NCBI RefSeq assembly: GCF_900111565.1
Contig: NZ_FOIK01000001.1
Location: forward strand, 1,891,309-1,955,308
From: Paenibacillus sp. NFR01
GTDB taxonomy: Bacteria > Bacillota > Bacilli > Paenibacillales > Paenibacillaceae
Reading direction: 5' to 3'
Length of the DNA: 64,000 nucleotides
Shown here piece after piece: positions 1-8,413 of the stretch. Position 1 is the first letter of the stretch; each line of letters starts with the position of its first letter. The notes under the pieces are model-generated. The model saw only the letters and a list, made by a program, of their open reading frames with translations. It had not been told where the DNA came from and made no database searches. A program made the position numbers and the translations under genes.

Positions 1-457
1 CCTTCGGATCAAAATACAGATACCATTTATCGTTATAAGAATACAGCTTGCCTTGGGAGGTAATATTGCCGATCAGCACATGGGCGGCTTCGACGAGAGC
101 TTCGAAATCACGGAATACATATACAATCGAATCGGTTTGTTCGAGCGTAACTTCCATTTCAAAGATGTCTTCGGGCAATTCATCTTCCCCGGACGTACCG
201 TATTGACTATGGTCATATTTCCCCCGGGTCACAATAACGACCATTCCTTGGGCGGGCAAAGCAAAAACTTCCACGGCCAGGGGACCCGTTGCGTCGAATC
301 CAAGCTCGCTGTAAGCCTGATCCATCATTTCCGTAAACAGGTCATGAACCTTAGGAACTTCCTGCCACATGTCTTCCTTCTGGATGCCTCGTTCGCTCAG
401 GTCGTCAAAAGTGAGGAAAATCCGTATCTTATCTTGGCTTAAACGTTCTATTCTCAT
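1..457 (-). CDS. mecA: Adaptor protein MecA (5' part; runs off the window start)
   Basis: The N-terminal 152 residues of MecA are visible. MecA is the adaptor that delivers substrates such as ComK to the ClpC/ClpP protease and so represses competence and related programmes. The N-terminus reads MRIERLSQDKIRIFLTFDDL, followed by an EDMWQEVPKVHDLF segment and a GFDATGPLAVEVFALP stretch typical of the family. This N-terminal part is the substrate-binding half; the ClpC-binding C-terminal half lies outside the window. The start is the ATG at 457, preceded by GGAGGATCCTGTC, a strong ribosome binding site. Identification is from family resemblance by eye; the frame is open to the window edge. Confidence 0.9.
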   Translation of the reverse strand, partial: MRIERLSQDKIRIFLTFDDLSERGIQKEDMWQEVPKVHDLFTEMMDQAYSELGFDATGPLAVEVFALPAQGMVVIVTRGKYDHSQYGTSGEDELPEDIFEMEVTLEQTDSIVYVFRDFEALVEAAHVLIGNITSQGKLYSYNDKWYLYFDPK

Positions 458-611
458 GACAGGATCCTCCTTTTGAAAGCTCATTTGATAATAGTGTATG
501 ATGAGTCCCGAGTATTGAGCCAAAAATGGTTACTATGTATGTATGTTATCATTTTGGGAAGGCAAATGCACGTGAATAAATATATAAAACGCTCTTTACC
601 GACCGCGGGGA

Positions 612-660
612 TAAAAAAAGAATCATTTTGCGAAAGCGGCGCTTCCTCAAAATGATTCTG
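612..660 (-). terminator. Rho-independent terminator
   Basis: A 12-bp perfect inverted repeat (619-630 AGAATCATTTTG with 648-659) is followed on the minus strand by a run of seven T. It lies just past the stop of the small gene at 676-1038. Confidence 0.85.
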
Positions 661-675
661 CAGCGGCGATCCGGT

Positions 676-1038
676 TTACAATCCGGGTATTGCGGTGTGG
701 GTATCCTTAAGGATTTTCTCCACTTCGTGCTTGACCTCCGGATTGCTGCGGATAAAATCCTTAAGCATCTTCAGGTTCGATTCCTTGGACTGCACCGGGG
801 ATTCATGCTTGTGTTCGGCGGAGGATTTCAGTCCGCTTTCTTTCTCTTCCTTAGCCTCGCGAGCCGTATCGCCGAAGCCGGTCACCGCCATGCCCAGAAT
901 CTTGTCTTTCGCCCGTTCGCCGGCTCCGCTAAAAGAGCCGTTCATCAGCGAAGACATGGCGACTCCGCGTTTTCTGGACACCATGACACCGGCTACAGCA
1001 CCCATCATGACCCCGCACAAAAATGACGAAGTATTCAT
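676..1038 (-). CDS. Small YtxH-like membrane-anchored hypothetical protein
   Basis: A 120-residue protein. The N-terminus MNTSSFLCGVMMGAVAGVMV is a glycine-rich hydrophobic segment ending in SRKRG, after which the chain is hydrophilic and Lys/Glu-rich (coiled-coil-like KEEKESGLKSS). This layout recalls YtxH/general-stress proteins, but I cannot name it. The ATG at 1038 is chosen because AAGGAGG lies 9 nt upstream; an in-frame codon ten residues earlier has no ribosome binding site. The gene is monocistronic, divergent from the deacetylase gene at 1124, and has its own terminator. Confidence 0.6.
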   Translation of the reverse strand: MNTSSFLCGVMMGAVAGVMVSRKRGVAMSSLMNGSFSGAGERAKDKILGMAVTGFGDTAREAKEEKESGLKSSAEHKHESPVQSKESNLKMLKDFIRSNPEVKHEVEKILKDTHTAIPGL

Positions 1039-1123
1039 ACCTCTGGCCTCCTTGTATGGTAAAATCATGTGTAGTGTTCGCGGAAAGCTAGCCGCTCATA
1101 CAAACAATCAACTAGAAAGCGAG

Positions 1124-2041
1124 ATGAAAAAAGTGGGTAAATGGACATCAGCGCTGCTGCTGACCGTTCTGCTGCTGTCGGCATGCGGCAACAATACGGG
1201 CAACGGCACTACATCAGGGGACAATTCTCAGCCCACGGCGACGGCGACGGCATCCCAGGCTCCGGAGCCTGTACAGACGGACGCACCGTCGTCGGCGGCT
1301 CCTTCGCCGTCTCCATCGCCGACGGCAACACCGGATACAGCAAGCGCATCTCCCGGAAGTGAAGCTGCGGGGGATCCGGAGAACATTCCGCTTTTGTATC
1401 ATATGAACAAAAATTACGATATCGTGCCGAATGACGAAGGCACCGCTAAAAAAGTCGTCCTGCTCACTTTCGACGACGGTCCAAAAGAAGCGGCAATGAT
1501 TAATCCGCTCATGGATGTCCTGGACAAACATCACGCCAAAGCAATCTTCTTCGTCAACGGCTACCGGGTGAAGGAACATCCCGAGCTCCTGAAGCTGATC
1601 CACGACCGCGGCGGCATCCTCGGGAATCACAGCTGGGATCACATCGTGCTGAAGGATAAAAGTTATGCGGAAGTAAAAAAACAGATCGAAGACGTGCAGG
1701 CCATCGTCAAGGAAACGACCGGCGAAACGCCGGTGTTTTTCCGGCCTCCGCACGGGGCGGGCGGCGATGTCGGCAAGAAGGTCGCCGCCGAGAATCACCT
1801 GCTCTACATGACCTGGTCGAACGGATCGCTCGACTGGGAGATGAAAGAGAAGGAAACCGGCAAAACCGGTAAGCTGATCAAAAACGTCACCGACCAGCTC
1901 CATTCCGGCAGCAATATCCTGATGCATGAGCTACCGTGGACCGTGGAGGCGCTGGACCAGCTGCTGACCACGCTGGAAGGCAAAGGCTACAGCTTCGTTG
2001 ATCCGCGCAGCATCTCCACCAAGGCGCCGGTGGCAAAATAA
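1124..2041 (+). CDS. Lipoprotein polysaccharide deacetylase (NodB homology domain)
   Basis: A 305-residue secreted lipoprotein predicted to remove acetyl groups from a cell-wall or exopolysaccharide. The signal peptide ends in lipobox LSAC with Cys21 as the lipidation site. A roughly 70-residue Ser/Pro/Thr-rich linker follows, then a NodB domain: TFDDGP at 115-120 (Asp117 base, Asp118 metal), the metal-binding GNHSWDH at 167-173 (His169, His173), RPPHGAGG (motif 3), LDWEMKE (motif 4) and LMHEL (motif 5). All five catalytic motifs are present, so the enzyme is probably active. The start is the ATG that gives the lipoprotein signal; its ribosome binding site (GAAAGCGAG) is weak, and the frame stays open upstream. 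Confidence 0.85.
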   Translation: MKKVGKWTSALLLTVLLLSACGNNTGNGTTSGDNSQPTATATASQAPEPVQTDAPSSAAPSPSPSPTATPDTASASPGSEAAGDPENIPLLYHMNKNYDIVPNDEGTAKKVVLLTFDDGPKEAAMINPLMDVLDKHHAKAIFFVNGYRVKEHPELLKLIHDRGGILGNHSWDHIVLKDKSYAEVKKQIEDVQAIVKETTGETPVFFRPPHGAGGDVGKKVAAENHLLYMTWSNGSLDWEMKEKETGKTGKLIKNVTDQLHSGSNILMHELPWTVEALDQLLTTLEGKGYSFVDPRSISTKAPVAK

Positions 2042-2117
2042 ACGGACGATCATCAGCATCGTCCGTAAACACAAAGGTGCACCTCTGTCCCTTGCAGAGG
2101 TGCACCTTTTGTTTGGC
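2042..2117. terminator. Double hairpin, bidirectional terminator
   Basis: Two inverted repeats follow the deacetylase: ACGGACGAT/ATCGTCCGT (2042-2066) and a 15-bp perfect stem AAAGGTGCACCTCTG/CAGAGGTGCACCTTT (2073-2116) ending in TTTTGTTTG. The second also sits at the 3' end of the convergent phosphoesterase gene and can serve both. Confidence 0.8.
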
Positions 2118-2141
2118 CGCCGGGGCCGCTGCTGCGCCGCC

Positions 2142-2966
2142 CTACCGCGTGCGGCGCAGGGTCAACACATGCATTTCCGCAGGGCTGCGGAAACGCAGCG
2201 GCAAATGCGCCGTGCCGAAGCCCCTGCTGATGAACAGCCGGACCGGCGGCTCGGACCGCCCGGTCCCCCGCGGCAGCAGGTACATGCCGGCGCTGTATTC
2301 CCGGTAGAACGCCTCCACATGCCGGCGTTCCAGCAGCGGCGGCACGACCTGGCCGCCGTGGGTGTGGCCGGCCAGAATCAGATCGGCCGGCAGCTCTTCC
2401 CGCTTCTCAAGCCAAAGCGGGTCATGGACGAGAATGATCCGGCACAGGTCCTCCGTGCCGGCCTCGCGGACCGGCAGGGGCGCATAGGCACGTTTGCCGC
2501 CGGTCCGCGGAAAGTCCACGCCGGTGAGCAGCAGCTCGCCGCCGGGATGCCGCAGCACGACGTTCTCGTCGAGCAGGAGGCGTACGCCGCTCTCCCGGAG
2601 GATGGCATCGACCACGGCGAGGTCCGCCTTGCCGTCATGGTTGCCATGCACGGCATAGGCCGGACCAATGGAAGCGGCAAGCCGCATATTGTCCCGCAGC
2701 CGCTCCGGCGGATTGCCTCCCTGCGTCAAATCGCCGCCAAGCAGCACGGCGTCCACCCGGCCCCGCAAGGGTTCGAGTAGCTTCCCTGGCAGCCGTCTTG
2801 CGTGAATATCGGTGATCAATAAAATGCGGAAGCCCGAAAGGCTCTCGGGCAAATGTTCAAGCGGAATATCCAGAGGAATCATGCGTTTGCCAAACGCGGA
2901 AATCACCATCGCCAGAAGACATCCGGCAACGGCCAGCACAAGCACGATCAGGATTATCGGCAACAA
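2142..2966 (-). CDS. Membrane-anchored metallophosphoesterase (YkuE-like)
   Basis: A 274-residue calcineurin-like phosphoesterase with an N-terminal hydrophobic anchor (residues 1-25). The two-metal site motifs are in order: DIHAR, GGDLTQGG, GNHDGK and GHTHGGQVVP. The closest family by layout is the YkuE/YpbG group of membrane-anchored phosphohydrolases; the physiological substrate is not known from the sequence. The start is a TTG at 2966 with GGGAGTGAG upstream; the ribosome binding site overlaps the end of the upstream gene (stop at 2974), so the two are probably translationally coupled. It is the last gene of a three-gene minus-strand unit that begins with the CPBP protease. Confidence 0.8.
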   Translation of the reverse strand: MLPIILIVLVLAVAGCLLAMVISAFGKRMIPLDIPLEHLPESLSGFRILLITDIHARRLPGKLLEPLRGRVDAVLLGGDLTQGGNPPERLRDNMRLAASIGPAYAVHGNHDGKADLAVVDAILRESGVRLLLDENVVLRHPGGELLLTGVDFPRTGGKRAYAPLPVREAGTEDLCRIILVHDPLWLEKREELPADLILAGHTHGGQVVPPLLERRHVEAFYREYSAGMYLLPRGTGRSEPPVRLFISRGFGTAHLPLRFRSPAEMHVLTLRRTR

Positions 2967-2973
2967 CCGGCGC

Positions 2974-3528
2974 TCACTCCCACAATGTTCTTAGTTCAGG
3001 CGCGCCCTCGATTCCCCACCAGAGCAGGGAAACCAGCAGCAGCAAAAAAACGACGATCAGGGAATTGACAAACATCTTGCTGAGGCGAACGCGTTCGGAA
3101 GGATAGGAGGAGGCGCGGGAAGGCGTGGCTTCCCCCGCAGCCGAAGACGCTTCGGTCCCCGGCTCCGTTCCGGATATCCGGTCCGATCCCCTGCCACGCT
3201 TGGTTAGCCTTTTTACAGGGGGAACCTGAACGGTCTCTGCAGGCTGCAAAGACGCACGATCCTCGGCCTGCACCGCTCTCCGGCTTAACCGGAATCCTCC
3301 GGCCGAAGCCTTTGCCGCCGCGGCGGAATGGCGTTCCTTCCGTGATAATGCAATGGGTGAACCGCTAAGATCCTCAGCCGCCGCCGGTGCGGCAGGGTCA
3401 AAAAGATTCTGAGCGGCAGGGACTGCCGGCTCAGCGGGGACAGATGGCGCGCCGCGTTTGCTTGTTTTCTCTGGCTGCATGCTTGCTTTTTCCGGTTTAC
3501 GGCGGGATTTGACCCGGCTAAGCTCCAC
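2974..3528 (-). CDS. Hypothetical protein with single C-terminal membrane segment
   Basis: A 184-residue protein I do not recognise. Residues 1-145 are charged, Ala/Pro/Ser/Arg-rich and apparently disordered; one hydrophobic helix (FVNSLIVVFLLLLVSLLWWG) lies near the C-terminus, with about ten residues after it. The GTG start at 3528 has AGGGAGG 7 nt upstream and lies 2 nt after the stop of the CPBP gene; the frame also stays open further upstream, but there it only shadows that gene. The layout suggests a tail-anchored or divisome/envelope scaffold-like protein. No catalytic motif is visible. Confidence 0.6.
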   Translation of the reverse strand: MELSRVKSRRKPEKASMQPEKTSKRGAPSVPAEPAVPAAQNLFDPAAPAAAEDLSGSPIALSRKERHSAAAAKASAGGFRLSRRAVQAEDRASLQPAETVQVPPVKRLTKRGRGSDRISGTEPGTEASSAAGEATPSRASSYPSERVRLSKMFVNSLIVVFLLLLVSLLWWGIEGAPELRTLWE

Positions 3529-3530
3529 GT

Positions 3531-4124
3531 TCAAGCCTCCCTTCTGTAACGGATGACGAGACCCGAGAACAGGTCGATCGCAAAATGGCAAAGAATCGGC
3601 GCCCACAGGCTGCCGGAATGAATGTATACATAACCAAGCCCGTAGCTGCTGAGGAACACCCAGCCGGTCGGAATCCAGTGGCGCAGATACCTGATGTGGA
3701 TCACCGCGAACAGGATACTGGTCCAGTATGGGCCGAGGGAATGCTGGATGGCTCCGCGGAACAGCAGCTCCTCGCAAATGGATACGATGGCGGCAATAAA
3801 AACAATGTGCCAAATTGGCCGGCTTCTGAACAGCAGTTCGTTGATTCCGCCGTCATTCATGCTTTCTTCGGGTACGATATAGGTCAGAATAAAGTCCACC
3901 ACGAGCATAACGGCCGCAAGTCCGAGGCCCCAGTAAACGAATTTGGCGTCGTGGGGAAAATTTAATAGCGAAATGGGATTTCTTTTCTGCAATAATATCC
4001 ATATGAGACCGATAAATAAAGTAAGACCCTGCGTAATATACAAATTGATCAGCAAAAGCCTGTCGGTTAAATGCTGCGGATCGGCTTTTTTAATTTTAAC
4101 TTCGCCCAACTTGAACTTTTTCAC
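3531..4124 (-). CDS. CPBP family intramembrane metalloprotease (Abi/Rce1-like)
   Basis: A 197-residue polytopic membrane protein with 5-6 hydrophobic helices. The CPBP signatures are present: CEELLFRG (the EExxxR motif), the FAVIHIRY segment supplying FxxxH, and a C-terminal GSLWAPILCHFAIDL with the third motif His/Asp. Members are glutamic-type intramembrane endopeptidases related to CAAX prenyl proteases and bacteriocin-immunity proteins; the substrate is unknown. It is the first gene of a unit with the two genes downstream and is divergent from the gene at 4194. Confidence 0.85.
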   Translation of the reverse strand: MKKFKLGEVKIKKADPQHLTDRLLLINLYITQGLTLFIGLIWILLQKRNPISLLNFPHDAKFVYWGLGLAAVMLVVDFILTYIVPEESMNDGGINELLFRSRPIWHIVFIAAIVSICEELLFRGAIQHSLGPYWTSILFAVIHIRYLRHWIPTGWVFLSSYGLGYVYIHSGSLWAPILCHFAIDLFSGLVIRYRREA

Positions 4125-4193
4125 GTAATCAACCCGTTCTTAAGTGATTTATAAATATATAGATAATTTTTCCAGAAAAAGGAGCAGTCATTT

Positions 4194-5096
4194 ATGAGTA
4201 GCCGCAACTCCCGCACCCAAATGTTATACACACTCGGATTCTTATTCTTCCTAATATGCGCATTTGCCGCTTTTTTTACGGGAGTGAAAGTTGGAGCAGA
4301 CAAGACGGAGGCCAAATATGTCCATCCGGATCCCGAAACGCCGGAGGAGCATGCCGGCTCTTACCAGCAGCAGGACCTTGTCGCTTTCTACCATAATGTA
4401 TTTTTACCTTATCGGGAATTCAAGCGCAACTGGAACAATGAGGTGGACACGCTCTCCCGCAGCACCAGCGCCCGCGAAAACGCGGCGAGCCTGAAGAATC
4501 TGAGCCTGCTGGCGGACAAACAGTACGAGAAGGTCAACCAGGACTCCCTCTTCCAGAACTCTCCGCTGCTGAGCCAGTCCCAGCTTAATATTCTCAAGAG
4601 CCTCAGGCTGTTCTCGCAGGCTGCGGATAAGGTGACCGCCGGCTCGTCTGGTTCAGAAACGGCCAAGCTGCTGAAGAAGGAAGCATTCACCGTCAGCGCC
4701 GTCAGATACGGGCTTCTCGGACAGAAGGACTTCTACGACTCTATGCTCAAATGGGGCTCCAAACAAAACGGCAAAATTCCTGCCGAATCCGGCGAGCTGA
4801 AGACCTTGTCCTTCGTCCAGTGGAAAAAAATGCCGCTGCTGCAGAAAAACGCGACCATCGCTTCCATTATGCTGAACCGCAGTATCTACGCCGGCTTCGA
4901 TCCGCAGGACATCACCGCAAAGATCGACGATATGATCTATTCGGGCACGGCCAGCTCCCTGGGGCTGAAAGACGTGCAGTCATCGGTCAATCTCCTGATC
5001 TCCACCGGAGCCGTCCAGGAGCAGGATTACATGAAATGGCGGGAGCAGTATTACGGCAAAGAAACTGTACCGCAATTGCCTTTTTTCTATGAATAA
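4194..5096 (+). CDS. Hypothetical membrane-anchored protein
   Basis: A 300-residue protein I do not recognise. One transmembrane helix spans residues 11-30 (MLYTLGFLFFLICAFAAFFT), preceded by a short basic N-terminus. The remainder is predicted to be extracytoplasmic and mostly helical, with charged heptad-like stretches (FKRNWNNEVDTLSRSTSARE) and no Cys pairs or known catalytic motif. The ATG has AAAGGAG 9 nt upstream. The gene lies directly before the serA T-box leader but is probably a separate transcript, since a promoter-like sequence lies between them. Confidence 0.6.
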   Translation: MSSRNSRTQMLYTLGFLFFLICAFAAFFTGVKVGADKTEAKYVHPDPETPEEHAGSYQQQDLVAFYHNVFLPYREFKRNWNNEVDTLSRSTSARENAASLKNLSLLADKQYEKVNQDSLFQNSPLLSQSQLNILKSLRLFSQAADKVTAGSSGSETAKLLKKEAFTVSAVRYGLLGQKDFYDSMLKWGSKQNGKIPAESGELKTLSFVQWKKMPLLQKNATIASIMLNRSIYAGFDPQDITAKIDDMIYSGTASSLGLKDVQSSVNLLISTGAVQEQDYMKWREQYYGKETVPQLPFFYE

Positions 5097-5159
5097 ACCA
5101 GCTATTGCATCATAACGAAAATTACGTTCCACTTCAAGACGAACACCGGAAACGGCCTA

Positions 5160-5189
5160 TTGACACAGTTGGCACGGTCATGTTACATT
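5160..5189 (+). promoter_or_regulatory. Probable sigma-A promoter of the serA leader
   Basis: Perfect -35 TTGACA (5160-5165), 18-bp spacer, -10 TACATT (5184-5189). Transcription would begin near 5196, at the 5' end of the T-box leader. Confidence 0.65.
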
Positions 5190-5195
5190 ATGAAA

Positions 5196-5468
5196 AATTA
5201 ATCAAGCAAAAAGCGATGACGGAACAGGGTTACCCGCAGTCTTCAGAGAGCCGGTGGTTGGTGCAAACCGGTAGGCAACGGTATTCCCTTAGCGCTCCCG
5301 AGGTATTGTATCGAAGGTTCAGTAGATGCAATCGGTTCACCCCGTTAAAGGTGTGGCCTTTTAGAGGCCTATAAGGCTGCCTTCGCAAGAAGGCGGTAAA
5401 TTAGGGTGGTACCACGACAACTCTCGTCCCTTACTACGGCAGTAGTATGGATTCGGGAGTTTTTTTGT
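5196..5468 (+). promoter_or_regulatory. T-box leader of serA (probably serine-sensing)
   Basis: The conserved T-box sequence AGGGTGGTACCACG is at 5403-5416, preceded by Stem I hallmarks: GCGATGA near 5213, and CAGAGAGCCGG then TGGTTGGTGCAAACC around 5245-5272. A competing terminator follows. Uncharged tRNA binding would stabilise the antiterminator and allow transcription of serA. The specifier codon could not be proved; AGC at 5291-5293, just before CTCCCGAGG, fits a serine codon and the biosynthetic gene it controls. The class is certain, the amino acid is inferred. Confidence 0.9.
5419..5467 (+). terminator. T-box regulated terminator
   Basis: AACTCTCG (5419-5426) pairs with CGGGAGTT (5454-5461), followed by T6. 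The 5' arm overlaps the region used by the T-box antiterminator, as expected for an on/off switch. Confidence 0.85.
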
Positions 5469-5652
5469 TACCTGAATCTGTTTCAGGCGGCATTCGCCCC
5501 AAAGGGCGGCCGGCAGCGGTTTTATGTACTTTTCTTCTTTTATGCGACAGCGCGTCACTACGTTATTCAGACATCTCTTCCGGTACTGTGGACTGCCTTT
5601 GCGGGCATCCTGGACATATTATCTTTATTACGATTAAGGGGGAAAAGAAAAC

Positions 5653-7245
5653 ATGTTTAAAGTATTAGTATCGGACCCGATCAGCGATCTGGGGATTCAG
5701 CAGTTGATGGACGCGGAGGATGTTACCGTTGAGAAAAAGACGGGCCTCAGCGAAGACGAGCTTGTTGCCATTATCGGAGAATACGACGGCTTGCTGGTTC
5801 GCAGCCAAACGACCGTTACCGAGAAAATCATCGCGGCCGGCGAGAAGCTCAAAGTGATCGGACGCGCCGGCGTCGGCGTCGACAACATTAAGCTGGAAGC
5901 GGCGACGCAGCGCGGCATCGTCGTCATTAACGCTCCGGACGGCAACACGATTACCACTTGTGAACATGCTTTCGCTATGATGATGGCGCTTGCCCGCCAT
6001 ATCCCCCAAGCCTATGCCAAAACAATTACCGGCGTCTGGGACAAAAAGAGCTTCCTCGGCGTAGAGCTGCGCGGCAAAACGCTCGGCGTGCTCGGTATGG
6101 GACGCATCGGCAGCGAGGTCGCCAAACGGGCCAAAGCCTTCGGCATGAACATTCTCGCGTATGATCCGTTCCTGACTGCGGACCGTGCGGAGAAGCTTGA
6201 AGTGAAGCTCGCCTCCGTCGACGACATCGTGCGCGGCGCCGATTTCATTACGGTGCATACGCCGTTGACTCCCGAGACCCGCCACATCATCTCCCGCCCG
6301 CAATTCGAAGTCATGAAAAAAGGGATGCGGATCATCAACTGCGCCCGCGGCGGCATTATCGACGAAATGGCTCTGATCGAAGCGATCGACAGCGGTATCG
6401 TTGCCGGAGCAGCTTTCGACGTATTCGAGAAAGAACCGCCGGAAGCGGATCATCCGTTCCTGTCGCATCCAAAAATCATCGTCACTCCGCATCTGGGCGC
6501 TTCCACGGTGGAAGCCCAGGAGAACGTCGCCATCGACGTATCCGAGCAGGTGCTTAATATTTTGCGCAACGAACCGTTCATCAACGCCGTCAACATGCCT
6601 CCTGTGGCTCCGAGCGTCATGAACAAACTTCAGCCTTACTTTACGCTCGGCGAACGTCTGGGCAGCTTTGCCAGCCAGCTGACACACGGCGCGCTCGGCG
6701 AAATCGTCGTTGAATATGCCGGCGACCTGTCGGACGTGGACACCCAGCCGCTGACCCGCTATATCGTCAAAGGTGCACTGGAGCGCTTCCTCGGCAGCGA
6801 TGTGAACATCGTCAACTCCTTCCATCTTGCGAAGAGCCGCGACGTGAACGTCGTCGTAACCAAAGCGCCGAAGACCAAAGGTTTTACGAACCTGATTACC
6901 GTAACGCTCAAAGCGGAACACGGCGAAGAACGCCTGGTGGCAGGCACGCTGCTCCAGGGCTACGGCGAACGGATCGTGCGCCTGGGCAAGTTCCCGATCG
7001 ACATTGCGCCGGAAGGCCATCAAATCTTCATCTCGCATAACGACAAACCGGGCATCATCGGTCTCGTCGGTACGCTCCTCGGCGAGAACGGCGTCAATAT
7101 TGCCTCCATGCAGGTGGGCCGGCAAGTGGTCGGCGGCGAAGCCATCATGCTGCTGACCATTGACAAGGAAGTTCCGCAAGCTGTGCTGGTGAAGCTGGCC
7201 GGATTGCCGGAAATCAATGCCGCGGAAGAAATCAACCTGAAGTAA
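5653..7245 (+). CDS. serA: D-3-phosphoglycerate dehydrogenase
   Basis: A 530-residue enzyme that oxidises 3-phosphoglycerate to 3-phosphohydroxypyruvate with NAD, the first step of serine synthesis. It is the long SerA form: an N-terminal substrate-binding domain, a Rossmann domain with GVLGMGRIGSEVAKRAKAF, the catalytic Arg in NCARGGIIDE, a Glu in FEKEPPE and the catalytic His in TPHLGAST. An intervening domain and a C-terminal ACT domain (SHNDKPGIIGLVGTLLGENG) for allosteric control follow. The ATG has AAGGGGGAAAAG upstream. It is preceded by the T-box leader and followed by its own terminator. Confidence 0.97.
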   Translation: MFKVLVSDPISDLGIQQLMDAEDVTVEKKTGLSEDELVAIIGEYDGLLVRSQTTVTEKIIAAGEKLKVIGRAGVGVDNIKLEAATQRGIVVINAPDGNTITTCEHAFAMMMALARHIPQAYAKTITGVWDKKSFLGVELRGKTLGVLGMGRIGSEVAKRAKAFGMNILAYDPFLTADRAEKLEVKLASVDDIVRGADFITVHTPLTPETRHIISRPQFEVMKKGMRIINCARGGIIDEMALIEAIDSGIVAGAAFDVFEKEPPEADHPFLSHPKIIVTPHLGASTVEAQENVAIDVSEQVLNILRNEPFINAVNMPPVAPSVMNKLQPYFTLGERLGSFASQLTHGALGEIVVEYAGDLSDVDTQPLTRYIVKGALERFLGSDVNIVNSFHLAKSRDVNVVVTKAPKTKGFTNLITVTLKAEHGEERLVAGTLLQGYGERIVRLGKFPIDIAPEGHQIFISHNDKPGIIGLVGTLLGENGVNIASMQVGRQVVGGEAIMLLTIDKEVPQAVLVKLAGLPEINAAEEINLK

Positions 7246-7288
7246 GATTCGGCAAGTTATATTGAAGTAATCCTATAAGCCAATAGCA

Positions 7289-7337
7289 AACAGAGCAGCC
7301 ATCCTCCTACCATCGGAGAATCGCTGCTCTGTTTTTT
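7289..7337 (+). terminator. Rho-independent terminator after serA
   Basis: AACAGAGCAGC (7289-7299) pairs with GCTGCTCTGTT (7323-7333) with a T-rich tail. It may also stop transcripts of the convergent SDR gene. Confidence 0.85.
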
Positions 7338-7389
7338 GGCTTGCGGGCCATCTAGCCGCTTTCTGCCTGACATATACCCTCAACAATGC

Positions 7390-8235
7390 TTATTCCGGAA
7401 CTGCAAACGGCGGCACCCGCCGTCCGTCGACGTCGGTGAATCCGTACAACTCGGCGAGCTTGCCGACCTGCTGCGGAATCCCCGTGAGCCGCATGATCTC
7501 CGGATCGGCGGCCAGCGCCGCAACCGCCCGTCCGATGTAGAACGTGGATTCGGAGGATGACAGCTCGGCGACTCCCTTCCAATGAACCTCGTCCGTATTG
7601 AGGCTTTCCAGCACCAGCTCGGTACGCATCCAGCCCGGAGAAACCGGAATGACGGCGATGCCATCCGCGGCCAGCTCCCGGGATAAGCCGTACGCCATGC
7701 GGACCAGCGCATTTTTGGAGAGATCATAATAGAAGTTGCCAAGGTATTTATAATCTTCCCAGTATGTCGTGTGGACGATCAGCTTCCCGGCCGTCCCGCC
7801 GCTGCGCATAAGCGGAATGGCGTACCGGTTGGTCATCAGCTGCGCCCGGACGCCGGCGGTAAACATGTTGTCCCAATGTCCGGCGGGCTGCTCCCACATC
7901 GGCCGCAGATCAATGGGCAGCTGGTTGCCGCCCCAGGCATTGTTGACGAGCAGATCCAGCCGTCCCTGCTCCTCGCCAATGCGGCGGATCGCTGCGGCTG
8001 TATCAGCGTCAACCGTGTGGTCGCAGACGATTGCGGCACCCTCCCCGCCCAGCTGCTTCATCTCGGCGATTACAGCCTCCACCGTCTCTTTGCGCGCGCG
8101 ATCCGGCGAAGCTTCGCTGCTGCGGCCGGTGACATATACATATGCTCCCGCCTTGGCCAGCTCAAGCGCAATCCCCCGCCCTGCCCCGCGGCTTGCGCCG
8201 GTAACCAGCGCGACTGTTCCATGCAATGATTTCAT
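7390..8235 (-). CDS. SDR family NAD(P)-dependent oxidoreductase
   Basis: A 281-residue classical short-chain dehydrogenase. It has the cofactor motif TGASRGAGRGIA near the N-terminus, the NNAWGG motif and the active-site YDLSK (Tyr-x-x-x-Lys). The resemblance is to DHRS1-like members; the substrate cannot be told. The ATG at 8235 has GAGGG 5 nt upstream; an ATG four codons earlier lacks spacing for a ribosome binding site. It is divergent from a WYL-domain regulator, which probably controls it through the shared intergenic region. Confidence 0.85.
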   Translation of the reverse strand: MKSLHGTVALVTGASRGAGRGIALELAKAGAYVYVTGRSSEASPDRARKETVEAVIAEMKQLGGEGAAIVCDHTVDADTAAAIRRIGEEQGRLDLLVNNAWGGNQLPIDLRPMWEQPAGHWDNMFTAGVRAQLMTNRYAIPLMRSGGTAGKLIVHTTYWEDYKYLGNFYYDLSKNALVRMAYGLSRELAADGIAVIPVSPGWMRTELVLESLNTDEVHWKGVAELSSSESTFYIGRAVAALAADPEIMRLTGIPQQVGKLAELYGFTDVDGRRVPPFAVPE

Positions 8236-8310
8236 CCCAGCCCTCATCCCTTCGTCACTGAATCAGCCTTAGCTTACGCTCCGGCTGTGTACCTTATCAG
8301 TGTATCGATT

Positions 8311-8335
8311 ATATAAGACAACAAGTGTCATATAT
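8311..8335. promoter_or_regulatory. 25-bp inverted repeat, candidate operator
   Basis: ATATAAGACA - ACAAG - TGTCATATAT: the 10-nt arms match at 9 of 10 positions. It sits in the 178-bp space between the divergent SDR and regulator genes and is likely the regulator's binding site. Confidence 0.5.
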
Positions 8336-8413
8336 GTATGATAAACTTATTCTTGATCGTAAAGCCGGCTGTGCGGTATCCATCTACCGGCCAGTGGAAG
8401 AAAGGGGATTTCT

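Noticed and set aside
5665-7179. A 504-codon open frame antisense to serA, and similar long antisense frames elsewhere
   Set aside because: The serA frame has all family motifs and a ribosome binding site; the antisense frame has His/Asp-rich shadow composition and no start signals.
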